Position numbers and translations under genes: made by a program
Shown: in pieces, positions 36,950 to 47,371 of the stretch
Numbering within the stretch: the first letter of the stretch is position 1
How the letters are laid out: each line of letters opens with the position of its first letter
From: Sphingosinicella sp. LHD-64
Lineage (GTDB): Bacteria; Pseudomonadota; Alphaproteobacteria; Sphingomonadales; Sphingomonadaceae
DNA: 64,000 bases
Direction of reading: 5' to 3'
Assembly (NCBI RefSeq): GCF_031157375.1
Contig: NZ_JAVIFV010000001.1
Span: 620,001-684,000, forward strand
The notes under the pieces: model-generated
What the model was told of the DNA's origin: nothing
Database searches by the model: none
Seen by the model: the letters and a program-made list of their open reading frames with translations, nothing else

Positions 36950-37921
36950 CTATTCGGCTGCTGCAACATCAGTCGCCGCGGCAAGATTGTCCCGGAAGAA
37001 GCGGACGACCTCGCGGTTGAAGGTCGCATGGAAGGCGGTGCGGTCGAAGCCCGGCCGCGACGTGCAGATTTCGGGCACCGCGCGCGCCAGCTCGGCCGAG
37101 CAGGGCTTGAGGAAGTCGAAGTGCCCTGCCCCCTGCACCAGATGATATTCGGGCGACGACAACCGTGCGCGCACCGGCTCGACATAATGCGGTGACGGCA
37201 GGATCTCGTCATGCTCTGCCTGCCAGAGCTGGACCGGAATGCGGATACCGGCCAGGCTTTCGGCGGTGAAGGAATAGCCGAGCGCCGGCGCGGCCGAGAC
37301 CACTGCCCTGATCCGTGCGTCGGGCCGCCAGCGCCATGTCTCGGGAGACGCGGTGGGATGCGCTGCGCGGAGGCGGCAGTCGGAGAAATCGTTGCGGTGG
37401 CGGCAATGGTCGATGACCGCGGCCGGATCGGGCCGGGCGCCGATGGCGGCCAATACCGTGAAACCACCGGACGAGAAGCCGAACGCGCCGATCCGGCGGG
37501 GATCGATATGGGCGCGTCCCCGCCAATCCTGAAGCAGATAGTCGATCAGTATGCTGAGCTGTCGCGGCCGGTTCGGCATGTCGGTCGCCAGGCTCTGGTC
37601 CAGATGGTTGTCGCCGCCATGGGTGAGCGCCGCCGCCACGAAGCCCGCTTCGGCGAGGGCGATCGCGGTATCCGAATGACCGCCGAAATGGCCGCCATTG
37701 CCGTGCGAAAGGACGACGAGCGGCAATCCCTCTCCGACGACCGGCGCCGGGTCGCCCGCAGCGGGCTGCATATGCGACGCGGCCGGATACCATATTCCGA
37801 CCTCGATCGACCCGCCCTGAGGGTCGGGAATTGTGAGCGTTTCAAAACCAACGCCCGCCCATGCCGGCTGGCCGACCAGCAGGCAGAGCGCCAGCAGGAC
37901 AGTGGAAATCCGGATCGCCAT
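36950..37921 (-). CDS. Secreted alpha/beta hydrolase (PAF acetylhydrolase/dienelactone hydrolase-like)
   Basis: The 323-residue protein has a signal peptide ending QPAWA. The fold marks are VLSHGNGGHFGGH (oxyanion region), the nucleophile elbow GFSSGG, the acidic WQAEHDEILP region and the terminal His in GAGHFDF. It resembles predicted dienelactone hydrolases and platelet-activating-factor acetylhydrolases. The substrate is unknown. It is divergent from the LytTR regulator gene across 142 bases, which may mean that the regulator controls it. Confidence 0.85.
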   Translation of the reverse strand: MAIRISTVLLALCLLVGQPAWAGVGFETLTIPDPQGGSIEVGIWYPAASHMQPAAGDPAPVVGEGLPLVVLSHGNGGHFGGHSDTAIALAEAGFVAAALTHGGDNHLDQSLATDMPNRPRQLSILIDYLLQDWRGRAHIDPRRIGAFGFSSGGFTVLAAIGARPDPAAVIDHCRHRNDFSDCRLRAAHPTASPETWRWRPDARIRAVVSAAPALGYSFTAESLAGIRIPVQLWQAEHDEILPSPHYVEPVRARLSSPEYHLVQGAGHFDFLKPCSAELARAVPEICTSRPGFDRTAFHATFNREVVRFFRDNLAAATDVAAAE

Positions 37922-38063
37922 ATATTCTCCCGATTTCGTGGTGAAACCGGGTGCTTCTGGCCTCGCCGGCGCCGGGCTTCACCGCCCTATTCGTGAACGG
38001 GCGAACGGGTTCGCCGGCAGGCGAACGGTTTTCGGGGACCGCCTCGCCCGCTATGACGTCGTC

Positions 38064-38849
38064 ATGTTCGCCACGACGATGCTGGGGCGCGATATACGAG
38101 GATGGGCAATCCGCCTCGCCATCTATGGCGCGCTTGGCGTCTTCATGGGCCTGGCCGGCCCGTTCGGAAGCTATTTCAACGATTCGGCGCCGACCCGCAT
38201 CGCCTATTGGACCGCCAGCACCCTGATGGGGTGCATCGGCTTCGACCTGCTGATCCGGTGGTCGCGGGCCCATGCGACGCGGAGGAGTTGGCCCACCTGG
38301 ATGTGGATGGCGGGAATCGTCCTGCTCGCCACGATCCCGCTTGCCCTCGCAACCCGCACCCTTGCGGTCGCCCTGTGGCCGTTCCTCGTCCGGATCGGCT
38401 GGATCGAATGGTACGGCCAGTCGCTGCTGATCAGCACCTTCTGCACCGTCACCTACGTCGTCCTCGGGCTGCATGCCACGCAGAACCCGCATCGCAACGA
38501 GGACGCCGGGCTGCCGCTCCACCTGCCGCTCAGGCTCGGACGCGACCTGATCTGCCTCCAGATGGAGGATCATTATGTGCGGGTGCACACCCGGCAGGGC
38601 TCCGATCTGGTGCTGATGCCGCTCGGCCAGGCGATCGCGCGGCTCGACGGGGTCGAGGGCATGCAGATCCACCGATCCTGGTGGGTGGCACGCCGCGCAG
38701 TGACGGCGGTGGTCGAAGACGGCCGCAACGTCCGCCTCAGGCTGATGAACGGAATCGAGGCGCCCGTCTCGCGGGCCAATGTGTCGCGCCTGCGCGCCGC
38801 CGGCTGGCTGCCGTCGCGCGACGAGATCGGCGGCCAGGCCGCGGCCTAA
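38064..38849 (+). CDS. Membrane-bound LytTR DNA-binding regulator
   Basis: The 261-residue protein has four predicted membrane helices in the first 140 residues and a C-terminal LytTR domain (about 155-255). The latter has LICLQMEDHYVRVHT, MQIHRSWWVARRAV and ISRANVSRL-like segments. Such anchored LytTR proteins sense an unknown signal in the membrane and bind promoter repeats. The ATG at 38064 is chosen because the membrane helices begin there; the upstream in-frame extension reads as non-coding. It is convergent with the gamma-glutamyltransferase gene (4-base overlap). Confidence 0.85.
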   Translation: MFATTMLGRDIRGWAIRLAIYGALGVFMGLAGPFGSYFNDSAPTRIAYWTASTLMGCIGFDLLIRWSRAHATRRSWPTWMWMAGIVLLATIPLALATRTLAVALWPFLVRIGWIEWYGQSLLISTFCTVTYVVLGLHATQNPHRNEDAGLPLHLPLRLGRDLICLQMEDHYVRVHTRQGSDLVLMPLGQAIARLDGVEGMQIHRSWWVARRAVTAVVEDGRNVRLRLMNGIEAPVSRANVSRLRAAGWLPSRDEIGGQAAA

Positions 38850-40654
38850 TAGGCCAGCGCGCAGCCATCGGCGCGCATCTCGCTGGCGCCGGCATAGACG
38901 CGCTGATCCCCACTCATGCGCTGCTCGATGCACTGGTAGCGGCCGAAGCCACCATCGCTCTCGCCGATCCGCCAGCCCAGGTCGACCAGCGCCTGCCGGG
39001 TGGCAGCCGGAACGCCGCTCTCCAGCCGCAGCACGCCGGTCGGCCCGAGATCGGGTGAATCCTCGCCCATGCGCTGCGACGACCCTTCATGGTGCCAGCG
39101 CGGGGAATCGCCAGCCGCCTGGATGTCGAGGCCGAAATCCACGCAGTTCATGACGATCTGCGACTGGCCCTGCGGCTGCATGTCGCCGCCCATCACGCCG
39201 AACGAGAGCCAGGGCCCGCCGTCCTTCGTCGCGAAGCCCGGGATGATCGTCTGGAAGGGCCGCTTGCCCGGCGCGTAGACATTGGGATGGCCGTCCTCGA
39301 GCGCGAAGAGCTGGCCGCGGTCCTGGAACATGAAGCCCAGGCCGTCCGCGACGAGGCCTGAGCCCATGCCGCGGAAGTTGGACTGGATCATCGAGACCAT
39401 CATCCCCCAGCGATCCGACGCGGTGAAATAGGTGGTGTCGCCACGGCTCGGCGCGGTGCCGGGCTGCACGCTCGGGTTGACTCGGTCCGGCCGGATCAGC
39501 CGGGCCCGCTCGGCGGCATAGTCCTTGGAGACCAGCCATTCGAACGGCACGCGCGAGAAGGCCGGGTCGGCGTAATAGCGGGCGCGGTCCTCGTAGGCGA
39601 GGCGCTTGGCCTCGGCGGCGATGTGGATCGCCCGCGCCGACTGGAAGCCGGCCGCGCGCATGTCGAACCGCTCGATCATGTTGAGCATCTGCAGCGTCGC
39701 GACGCCTTGCGTGTTGGCGCCGAGCGCGTGGACGGTGACGCCGCGATAATCGGTGGCGAACGGCTCGGACCATTCGGCACGATGGGCGGCAAGATCCGCG
39801 CGCGTCATCCAGCCGCCGATCCGGCGGAAATAGCGCTCGATCGTGTCGGCGATCGGCCCATCATAATAAGCGTCGCGGCCGCCCTCGGCGATCATCCGGT
39901 AGGTGCGGGCGAGATCGGGATTGCGGAAGACCTCGCCGACCCCCGGCCCCTCGCCCCAGACGGCGCGGGCATTGGCGGCCTCCTCCATCTCGCTCGCCCG
40001 GCGGGCGAAGTTCGCCATGGACCGGCGCATGTAGTGACTGATGATCTCCGGCACCGGTGCGCCCTCGCTGGCCAGCGCGATCGCCGGAGCGAACAGATCG
40101 CGCCAGGGCAGCCGGCCGTAACGCTGGTGCAGGGCCCACCAGCCGTCGACCGCCCCCGGCACCGAGACCGTGACCGCGCCATAAGGCGGCAGCACGCCGT
40201 TCCGGGCGCGGGACCGGACCGTTTCGAGGCTGAGGCCGCGCGGCGAGCGGCCGGAGCCGGCCAGGCCGACGACCTTGCGCCGCGCCGGGTCCCACAGCAT
40301 CGCATAGACGTCGCCGCCGATCCCGCAGGCCGTCGGCTCGAGGAAGCCGAGGCAGGCATTGATCGCGATCGCCGCGTCCACGGCCGAGCCGCCGGCCTTG
40401 AGGATCTCGATCCCCGCCTGCGTCGCCAGCGGGTGCGCCGTCCCGGCCGCGCCCGAACGCCCGTACACGGCCGAGCGCGAGGCGAAGCTGGCCCCGACCG
40501 GGCGATCCCCGGCGCGTAGGTCGGGGCGTGCATAGGTCTCCTCGCCCGCGGGCTGGAACCCGGGAATCGAAGTCGGCCGCGCCTGCGCTTCCGTCCGGAC
40601 GGCAAGGCCTGCTGCAGCAAACGGGGCGGCAGCGAGGAAGGTGCGGCGGCGCAT
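38846..40654 (-). CDS. ggt: Gamma-glutamyltransferase
   Basis: The 602-residue precursor begins with a Tat-like signal (MRRRTFLAAAPFAAAGLAV). In maturation it cleaves itself before the nucleophile Thr in SRGDTTYFTASD, giving large and small subunits. Other family marks are SGRSPRG, GGDVYAMLWDP and the later GVMGGDMQPQGQ. It acts in the periplasm on glutathione and gamma-glutamyl compounds. The GVMGGDMQPQGQ form is that of the YwrD/GGT-like subgroup, so preference for glutathione is not certain. Confidence 0.9.
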   Translation of the reverse strand: MRRRTFLAAAPFAAAGLAVRTEAQARPTSIPGFQPAGEETYARPDLRAGDRPVGASFASRSAVYGRSGAAGTAHPLATQAGIEILKAGGSAVDAAIAINACLGFLEPTACGIGGDVYAMLWDPARRKVVGLAGSGRSPRGLSLETVRSRARNGVLPPYGAVTVSVPGAVDGWWALHQRYGRLPWRDLFAPAIALASEGAPVPEIISHYMRRSMANFARRASEMEEAANARAVWGEGPGVGEVFRNPDLARTYRMIAEGGRDAYYDGPIADTIERYFRRIGGWMTRADLAAHRAEWSEPFATDYRGVTVHALGANTQGVATLQMLNMIERFDMRAAGFQSARAIHIAAEAKRLAYEDRARYYADPAFSRVPFEWLVSKDYAAERARLIRPDRVNPSVQPGTAPSRGDTTYFTASDRWGMMVSMIQSNFRGMGSGLVADGLGFMFQDRGQLFALEDGHPNVYAPGKRPFQTIIPGFATKDGGPWLSFGVMGGDMQPQGQSQIVMNCVDFGLDIQAAGDSPRWHHEGSSQRMGEDSPDLGPTGVLRLESGVPAATRQALVDLGWRIGESDGGFGRYQCIEQRMSGDQRVYAGASEMRADGCALAY

Positions 40655-40736
40655 GCGAATCTCCCCTGAATTCCGGTTTCGCCGAACCCTAAGCGGACGG
40701 GCCGGTTTGGCAACCTTGGGAGATGCGCCGCAGCGC

Positions 40737-41081
40737 TTACAGATCGCCGACCAGCTTCAGCAGCCGCCGCTCGATCGAGGCCAGCACCGGCCCGAGCTCA
40801 TGGCCGCGCTTCAGCACCTGCCCGGCCTCGCCGATCAGCGCCCACTGCCCCTGCCTGCCGCGCAGCGCCGGGCGCTTCTCGATGCGGTATTCGGGCCGCT
40901 CGGCGGCGCGGCGGAAGGCCCAGAAGCTTGCCGCATCGGGGCGGAACTCGATCGCATAGTCCTTCCACAGGCCGGCGGCGACCATGCGACCGTAGAGGTC
41001 CACGATCCGGTTCAATTCGAACCTGTCGAAACCCACCTGCGCTTTGGAGTCCGGTCCTGGAAACTGCAGGACCGTCCCCAT
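40737..41081 (-). CDS. DUF2794 family protein
   Basis: The 114-residue protein starts MGTVLQFPG and contains FDRFELNRIVDLYGRMVAAG, DYAIEFRPDAASFWAFRRA and PEYRIEKRPAL, the mark of the DUF2794 family of alphaproteobacteria. Its function is unknown. The ATG overlaps the cysE stop by one base, so the two are translationally coupled, as is often seen in this order. Confidence 0.85.
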   Translation of the reverse strand: MGTVLQFPGPDSKAQVGFDRFELNRIVDLYGRMVAAGLWKDYAIEFRPDAASFWAFRRAAERPEYRIEKRPALRGRQGQWALIGEAGQVLKRGHELGPVLASIERRLLKLVGDL

Positions 41082-41788
41082 CAGGCGCGGCCCTGCTCTT
41101 TGACGGGCAGCTCCCCGGCGGCGTGATCCCGCTCCTCGATGAGCTCGGCGAGGCGCTTGCGCAGCAACTCGATCTCGCACTGGAGGATCTCGAGCTTCTG
41201 CGTCGCCGGATCGAACGTCTCCGAGCAGGGCGTGCCATAGGGCAGGAAGCGCGCCCGGGCGCTCTCCTGCGCGTCGACCAGCGTCGAACGCGCCGGAATG
41301 CCGATCATGGTGGCCCCTTCGGGCACGTCCTTGGTGACGACGCTGTTGGCGCCGATCCGGGCGTGCGGGCCGACGATGATCGGCCCCAGAATCTGCGCGC
41401 CGGACCCGATGATGACGCCGTCCCGGATGGACGGATGGCGCTTGCCGGCGATGCCGTTGGTCGGGTTGGTGCCGCCCAGAGTCACCTGCTGGTAGATTGT
41501 GACGTCGTCGCCGATCGTCGCTGTCTCGCCGATCACGACGAAGCCGTGATCGATGAAGAAGTTCCGGCCGATCTCGGCGCCCGGATGGATGTCGATCGCG
41601 GTCAGCATCCGCGAGATGTGATTGACCAGCCGGGCGAGGAAGAAGAGCTCGCCGTTGAACAGCCAATGGGCGATTCGGTGGAAGCCGACCGCCCACACGC
41701 CGGGATAAAGCAGGATTTCCCACCGCGATCGCGGCGCCGGATCGCGCGCCTTGATCGAATCCAGATAGGCCAGGAGGCCGGAAGCCAT
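41081..41788 (-). CDS. cysE: Serine O-acetyltransferase
   Basis: The product is about 235 residues. A helical N-terminal part is followed by left-handed beta-helix hexapeptide repeats: IDIHPGAEIGRNFFIDHG, IGETATIGDDVTIYQQVTLGG and IRDGVIIGSGAQILG. A C-terminal coiled coil (LEILQCEIELLRKRLAEL) follows. It makes O-acetylserine for cysteine synthesis. The first ATG of the family start (MASGLLAYLDSIKARDPAP) is at 41788; a 15-residue extension to 41833 is possible. Confidence 0.93.
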   Translation of the reverse strand: MASGLLAYLDSIKARDPAPRSRWEILLYPGVWAVGFHRIAHWLFNGELFFLARLVNHISRMLTAIDIHPGAEIGRNFFIDHGFVVIGETATIGDDVTIYQQVTLGGTNPTNGIAGKRHPSIRDGVIIGSGAQILGPIIVGPHARIGANSVVTKDVPEGATMIGIPARSTLVDAQESARARFLPYGTPCSETFDPATQKLEILQCEIELLRKRLAELIEERDHAAGELPVKEQGRA

Positions 41789-42185
41789 GGCGTGCCCTTG
41801 TTCGTTGCAGCGCCAGAAATAGTCCGGCCGCACGCGGATTTCCAGTGCGCACGGCGCGATCGCACGGACGCGGCGATCACCACGCGACTGCTTGGAGGAC
41901 GCTCCTCTTTAAGCTATGCACATCATTGCGTTCTGAGTTGTCCGGGGAATGGGCCTGTTGCCCCTTTCGCGGACATGGCTGCACGAGGAATCGCACATTG
42001 ACCTTGCGCCCGGCCTTTGGGCTCCTGCTGTCCATGCACCGCCGGTGCGCGCCGATCTCTTCGGCGCATGTCGGCGCGCCTTTCCCACGCATCCAACCCG
42101 GCACAGAACCGCGTATCCGCCTTTTGCGGACCGGCGGCACCGAAAGGTCTGCCCGGCCCCCGGGGCATGTGGAAGGGGTGATTGC
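41789..42185. other. 397-base gap between divergent cysE and the Tat-exported repeat gene
   Basis: The gap should hold the promoters of cysE (minus) and of the repeat-protein gene (plus). A patch richer in A/T (CTTTAAGCTATGCACATC, near 41910) and a small GGGC-CTGTT-GCCC hairpin near 41950 are the only visible structures. Frames running through it look non-coding. GGAAGGGG shortly before 42186 is the ribosome site of the repeat gene. Confidence 0.5.
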
Positions 42186-42734
42186 ATGAAAACCACAAGA
42201 AAACTGACCCGCCGGTCCTTTCTGGGACGTGTGGCGGGGGGTGCGATCGCGGGGGGCGCGGCACTGACCATTCTCGGCGGACGTGCCGAGGCGTTCCAGG
42301 TGACCGACAATGATACCGGCCCGAATGCGGACCCGGTCGGCCGTGGGCGCGGCCGCTCCGGAATCACCGACAACGACACTGGTCCCAACGCCGATCCGGC
42401 GGGCAACGGCCGCGGCCGGCGCGGCGGGCGTTCGGGAATCACCGACAATGACACGGGTCCCAATGCCGATCCGGCCGGTGACGGCCGTGGCCGGCGCGGA
42501 CGCAGCGGCATCACCGACAACGACACCGGTCGCTATGCCGATCCCGCCGGCAATGGGCGCGGCGGCCGGCGCGGGCGCGGGCGGACCGGCCTGACCGACG
42601 GCGATTCCGGCGGCAACGCGGATCCGGCGGGCAATGGGCGCGGCCGGCGCGGCAATCGCTGCAGTGGCCTCACCGACAGCGACAGCGGCAGTTGGGCCGA
42701 TCCGGCGCGTTGCGGACGCGGTCGACACAATTAG
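42186..42734 (+). CDS. Tat-exported protein of six Asp/Arg-Gly repeats
   Basis: The 182-residue protein starts with a classic Tat signal (LTRRSFLGRVAGGAIAGGAA). The mature part is almost wholly six repeats beginning at residues 40, 61, 86, 110, 137 and 163. The unit is TDNDTGPNADPAGNGRGRRG followed by RSGI or RTGL. Each has an acidic D-x-D-x-G element, like a calcium loop, and then a basic Gly-Arg element. The first repeats are nearly identical and the last two more diverged, with single Cys at 159 and 176 that could pair. The use of Tat suggests folding or cofactor binding before export. I do not know a function. A terminator follows. Confidence 0.85.
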   Translation: MKTTRKLTRRSFLGRVAGGAIAGGAALTILGGRAEAFQVTDNDTGPNADPVGRGRGRSGITDNDTGPNADPAGNGRGRRGGRSGITDNDTGPNADPAGDGRGRRGRSGITDNDTGRYADPAGNGRGGRRGRGRTGLTDGDSGGNADPAGNGRGRRGNRCSGLTDSDSGSWADPARCGRGRHN

Positions 42735-42751
42735 AGGTTCTCAGGGAGGGG

Positions 42752-42783
42752 AGGGGAGGCACGAACCGCCCTCCCCTTTTTTC
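42752..42783 (+). terminator. Rho-independent terminator after the repeat protein
   Basis: GGGGAGG and CCTCCCC form a GC-rich stem around a short loop, followed directly by a run of six T. It begins 18 bases after the stop of the repeat-protein gene. Confidence 0.8.
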
Positions 42784-42898
42784 ATGCCCCGGCCGGGCCG
42801 GACCAGTCGTCTGGCGACTTTTGCACCGCAATAACATCGCCCTGCTCGATCAGTCTTACCGCTTTTAATCGTTTTTGACTTTCGCTCTCCGGTCGTAG

Positions 42899-45241
<2,343 letters not shown>

Positions 45242-45248
45242 CGATCTC

Positions 45249-45281
45249 GCCGGCGCGGGGCCGCCCCTTCCCCGCGCCGGC
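45249..45281 (+). terminator. Strong hairpin after katG
   Basis: GCCGGCGCGGGG and CCCCGCGCCGGC form a perfect 12-bp stem with a 9-base loop, starting 8 bases after the katG stop. Only TTCG follows, so the T-run is lacking. Confidence 0.7.
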
Positions 45282-45312
45282 TTCGACAATGTCCGAGGAG
45301 AGGACGGGGCCG

Positions 45313-45603
45313 ATGCAGATGTCCGACGTCGACACACTCGACGGCGCAAGGACCTGGTGGGTGCCGGCGGTGACCGCACCGATGCGCGACTGGGCGGGCA
45401 TGCCCGGCTGCCGGCGTGGTGCGCGCTTCCTGATCGACGAGGAGTCGCTCCGGCCGGCGCGCGACAATTATCCTCTGTTCGAGAACCGCATCGACTGCCT
45501 GCAATGGATCATGGCCCATCGCACCGCGCTGGTGCGGACCGCCCCCGATGCGAACGTCGCGCCGGTCAGCCTCGCCCATTGGCTGCTGGGGATCGAGGGA
45601 TGA
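45313..45603 (+). CDS. Small protein of unknown function
   Basis: The product is about 96 residues and includes RTWWVPAVTAPMRDWAGMPG and FENRIDCLQWIMAHRTALVR, with a helical, Trp-rich look and no signal or membrane segment. Starts at 45289 or 45319 are also possible. It overlaps the next small gene by 4 bases (ATGA), so the two are coupled. I do not recognise the family. Confidence 0.6.
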   Translation: MQMSDVDTLDGARTWWVPAVTAPMRDWAGMPGCRRGARFLIDEESLRPARDNYPLFENRIDCLQWIMAHRTALVRTAPDANVAPVSLAHWLLGIEG

Positions 45604-45806
45604 GCGGGACGGAGGACGTCGCTCGACTTATCCGCGCGCGGCGTGATGGCCTCTGCGACGCATGCATCGCGGCGGATCTCGCGTTGCCGACCCGCCGCGT
45701 CCATTGGGCTGCCGCGATGCTGGGCAAGGTGATCGGATTTCAGCGCATCCACCACCGCTGCTCGCGTTGCACGGAGATCAGATGGATGACCCGCCGGGCC
45801 GCCTGA
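45600..45806 (+). CDS. Small zinc-ribbon-like protein
   Basis: The 68-residue protein has two CxxC pairs, LCDACIAA and HRCSRC, about 35 residues apart. The His pair in FQRIHHRC lies near the second. A helix-turn-helix-like stretch (LALPTRRVHWAAAML) lies between them. It could bind zinc and possibly nucleic acid. It is coupled to the preceding gene. The function is unknown. Confidence 0.6.
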   Translation: MSGTEDVARLIRARRDGLCDACIAADLALPTRRVHWAAAMLGKVIGFQRIHHRCSRCTEIRWMTRRAA

Positions 45807-45914
45807 TCGTATCCACATTGACGCGCTCGGGTCGCGAGCGTTTACCCCGTCTTCAGACCCATGTGATTGTTCGCCGTTTCGTGCGAGAAACAGTGAGTGG
45901 GGAGTCGGCCGCTT

Positions 45915-46436
45915 ATGGCCACAGCAACCGGCATGGCTGGAGATGAGACGCCGCCGTTCGAGCGCATCGTCGCCGAACACGGCGCACTCATCACGCGCAT
46001 CGCCATGTCCTATGAAGCCGACCCCGCCCTGCGCGAAGACCTGGTCCAGCAGATCCTCCTCGCCGTCTGGCAGGCGCTGCCGAGCTTTCGCGCCGACGCC
46101 TCGCTGAAGACCTTCATCGCGCGGATCGCCCAGAATCGGGCTATTTCCTTTGTTGCCAAGCAAGTACGCCAGCTGCCGACTGCGGAAATTCCTGAAAAAC
46201 TCGAAGCCGGTGACCCAGATCCGGAACAAAGCGCAATTGACGCAAGCGAGCGGCGCGCGTTGATTGAAGCAACACGTCGCCTTCCAGTACCACAACGTGA
46301 AGTTATCGTTTTGGTTCTCGAAGGTTTCAGCTATGCGGAAATCGCCGAAATGTTGGGAATCGCGCCCAATGCTTTGGCGTTGAGGCTTTCACGGGCGAAG
46401 GCGGCGCTCAAATCTATGCTGGAGAGGGGGCGATGA
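45915..46436 (+). CDS. ECF-type RNA polymerase sigma factor
   Basis: The product is about 173 residues. Sigma region 2 contains ALREDLVQQILLAVWQALPSFR with TFIARIAQNRAISF. Region 4 contains LPVPQREVIVLVLEGFSYAEIAEMLGI-like helices and the recognition helix with RLSRAKAALKSML. Starts at 45897 or 45933 are possible. Its second half uses noticeably more A/T-rich codons than neighbouring genes. It overlaps the next gene by 4 bases, the usual form for a sigma/anti-sigma pair. Confidence 0.9.
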   Translation: MATATGMAGDETPPFERIVAEHGALITRIAMSYEADPALREDLVQQILLAVWQALPSFRADASLKTFIARIAQNRAISFVAKQVRQLPTAEIPEKLEAGDPDPEQSAIDASERRALIEATRRLPVPQREVIVLVLEGFSYAEIAEMLGIAPNALALRLSRAKAALKSMLERGR

Positions 46437-47053
46437 CAGATTTCGATCTCGAACGCCTCGGCGACATGTGGCGCCAGGATCCCGATCCGGCGGAGATCGA
46501 AAAGCTCCGCCGGACCGCCGACCGGGTCGCACGACATGCGCGACGCGCCCAGTTTGCCGATGCGGCATTCGCCATCCTCGTTTCGATCGTCGTGCTGATA
46601 CTCGCCATTTCCAATCCGAGGCCGGCGACCTTGCTGATCGGCGGCGCTGCCATCGCGCTGATGCTGGGAAGCAGCATTCGCCAACGCAAATTGCGTGCGC
46701 TCGAGCTAAAATCGCTCACAGGCACGGCCGAGCAGATGCTCGACCAATCCATCGCCCGCGCCCATGCGACGCTGAAACGGGTCCGTACGGGACTGCTCGG
46801 CGGCTTGCCGGGCGTGATCCTGGGCCTGGCCTTTGGCGCCGCCCTCGAGAGCGGCTCGGTCGACGGTATTCTCGCGGACATCGGGGAGAGGCTCGCGGGG
46901 CCGCATTCGGTGGCCGTCCATCTGGTGATCATCGTCGCCGCGCTTTACATCTATCTTTTCGTCATGATGCGGCGCAGCCGGCGCGAGCTCAAAAGCCTGA
47001 CCGTCTTGCGTGACGCGTATCGGCGAGAAGATGGAGAGCCCGCGTCCGACTGA
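46433..47053 (+). CDS. Membrane protein, likely partner of the sigma factor
   Basis: The 206-residue protein has a charged helical N-terminus (MTDFDLERLGDMWRQDPDP), two close membrane segments at about 42-60 and 64-78, an amphipathic middle and further hydrophobic helices at about 120-140 and 155-178. No HxxxCxxC zinc motif is present, so it is not a ZAS-type anti-sigma factor. Position and coupling suggest that it restrains or senses for the sigma factor. This is inference. Confidence 0.6.
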   Translation: MTDFDLERLGDMWRQDPDPAEIEKLRRTADRVARHARRAQFADAAFAILVSIVVLILAISNPRPATLLIGGAAIALMLGSSIRQRKLRALELKSLTGTAEQMLDQSIARAHATLKRVRTGLLGGLPGVILGLAFGAALESGSVDGILADIGERLAGPHSVAVHLVIIVAALYIYLFVMMRRSRRELKSLTVLRDAYRREDGEPASD

Positions 47054-47104
47054 TCAAATGGAATTCCGTTTAGCAAAGTATAAATCAATCGGTGCGACAA
47101 GCCA

Positions 47105-47129
47105 CCTCCCTAAAAGCTAAGATGGGAGG
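47105..47129 (+). promoter_or_regulatory. Hairpin that can cover the ribosome site of the peptide gene
   Basis: CCTCCC at 47105-47110 is the exact complement of the ribosome site GGGAGG at 47124-47129, with a 13-base loop. The ATG follows 5 bases after the site. Folding would hide the site, so translation of the peptide could be switched by temperature, a protein or a small RNA. Confidence 0.5.
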
Positions 47130-47134
47130 CAAAA

Positions 47135-47290
47135 ATGGCCAAAGAATTTGAAACGATCCGGTTCGAAGTGGAAGCTCTTCCGGAGCTCTGCACACAGGTG
47201 GCTGTCGCGGGCGCGGCAAAGCAGCAAGAGGTTGGCGGTGCGGCTTGTCTCGGCGTTGCAGCCGGCCTTGCCATCTACATAGCAGCTTGA
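47135..47290 (+). CDS. 51-residue peptide, possible precursor peptide
   Basis: The peptide begins MAKEFETIRFEVEALPELC, a charged, helix-prone and leader-like part. A GG pair at 34-35 and then a strongly hydrophobic, Ala-rich tail AACLGVAAGLAIYIAA complete it. Cys residues are at 19 and 38. GGGAGG stands 5 bases before the ATG, the best ribosome site in the neighbourhood. Codon use is less GC-rich than that of the flanking genes. The leader plus GG plus short tail resembles precursors of ribosomal peptides or bacteriocins, but the tail lacks Ser/Thr and acidic residues, so lanthipeptide or lasso chemistry is unlikely. A small membrane peptide is the alternative. Confidence 0.65.
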   Translation: MAKEFETIRFEVEALPELCTQVAVAGAAKQQEVGGAACLGVAAGLAIYIAA

Positions 47291-47298
47291 AGCAAATC

Positions 47299-47347
47299 TG
47301 CCGGCGGCACGTACGGAGGCGCTCTGCCCCCGTGGTGGTCGCCGGCA
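47299..47347 (+). terminator. Stem-loop between peptide gene and downstream genes
   Basis: TGCCGGCG and CGCCGGCA form a perfect 8-bp stem around a 33-base loop, 9 bases after the peptide stop. No T-run follows. It could be a partial terminator or processing site that keeps peptide mRNA more abundant than the downstream genes. Confidence 0.4.
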
Positions 47348-47371
47348 AGTCAAGGCCGGAGCGTCATACGC

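Noticed and set aside
42186-42734. Graspetide (ester-linked RiPP) precursor, because of repeated Thr and Asp
   Set aside because: The protein has a Tat signal rather than a leader, and no ATP-grasp ligase or maturation gene is near. Kept only as an unknown exported repeat protein.
47135-47290. Lanthipeptide, lasso or sactipeptide precursor
   Set aside because: The tail lacks Ser/Thr and acidic ring residues, and no LanM, lasso cyclase, radical SAM or YcaO gene is near.
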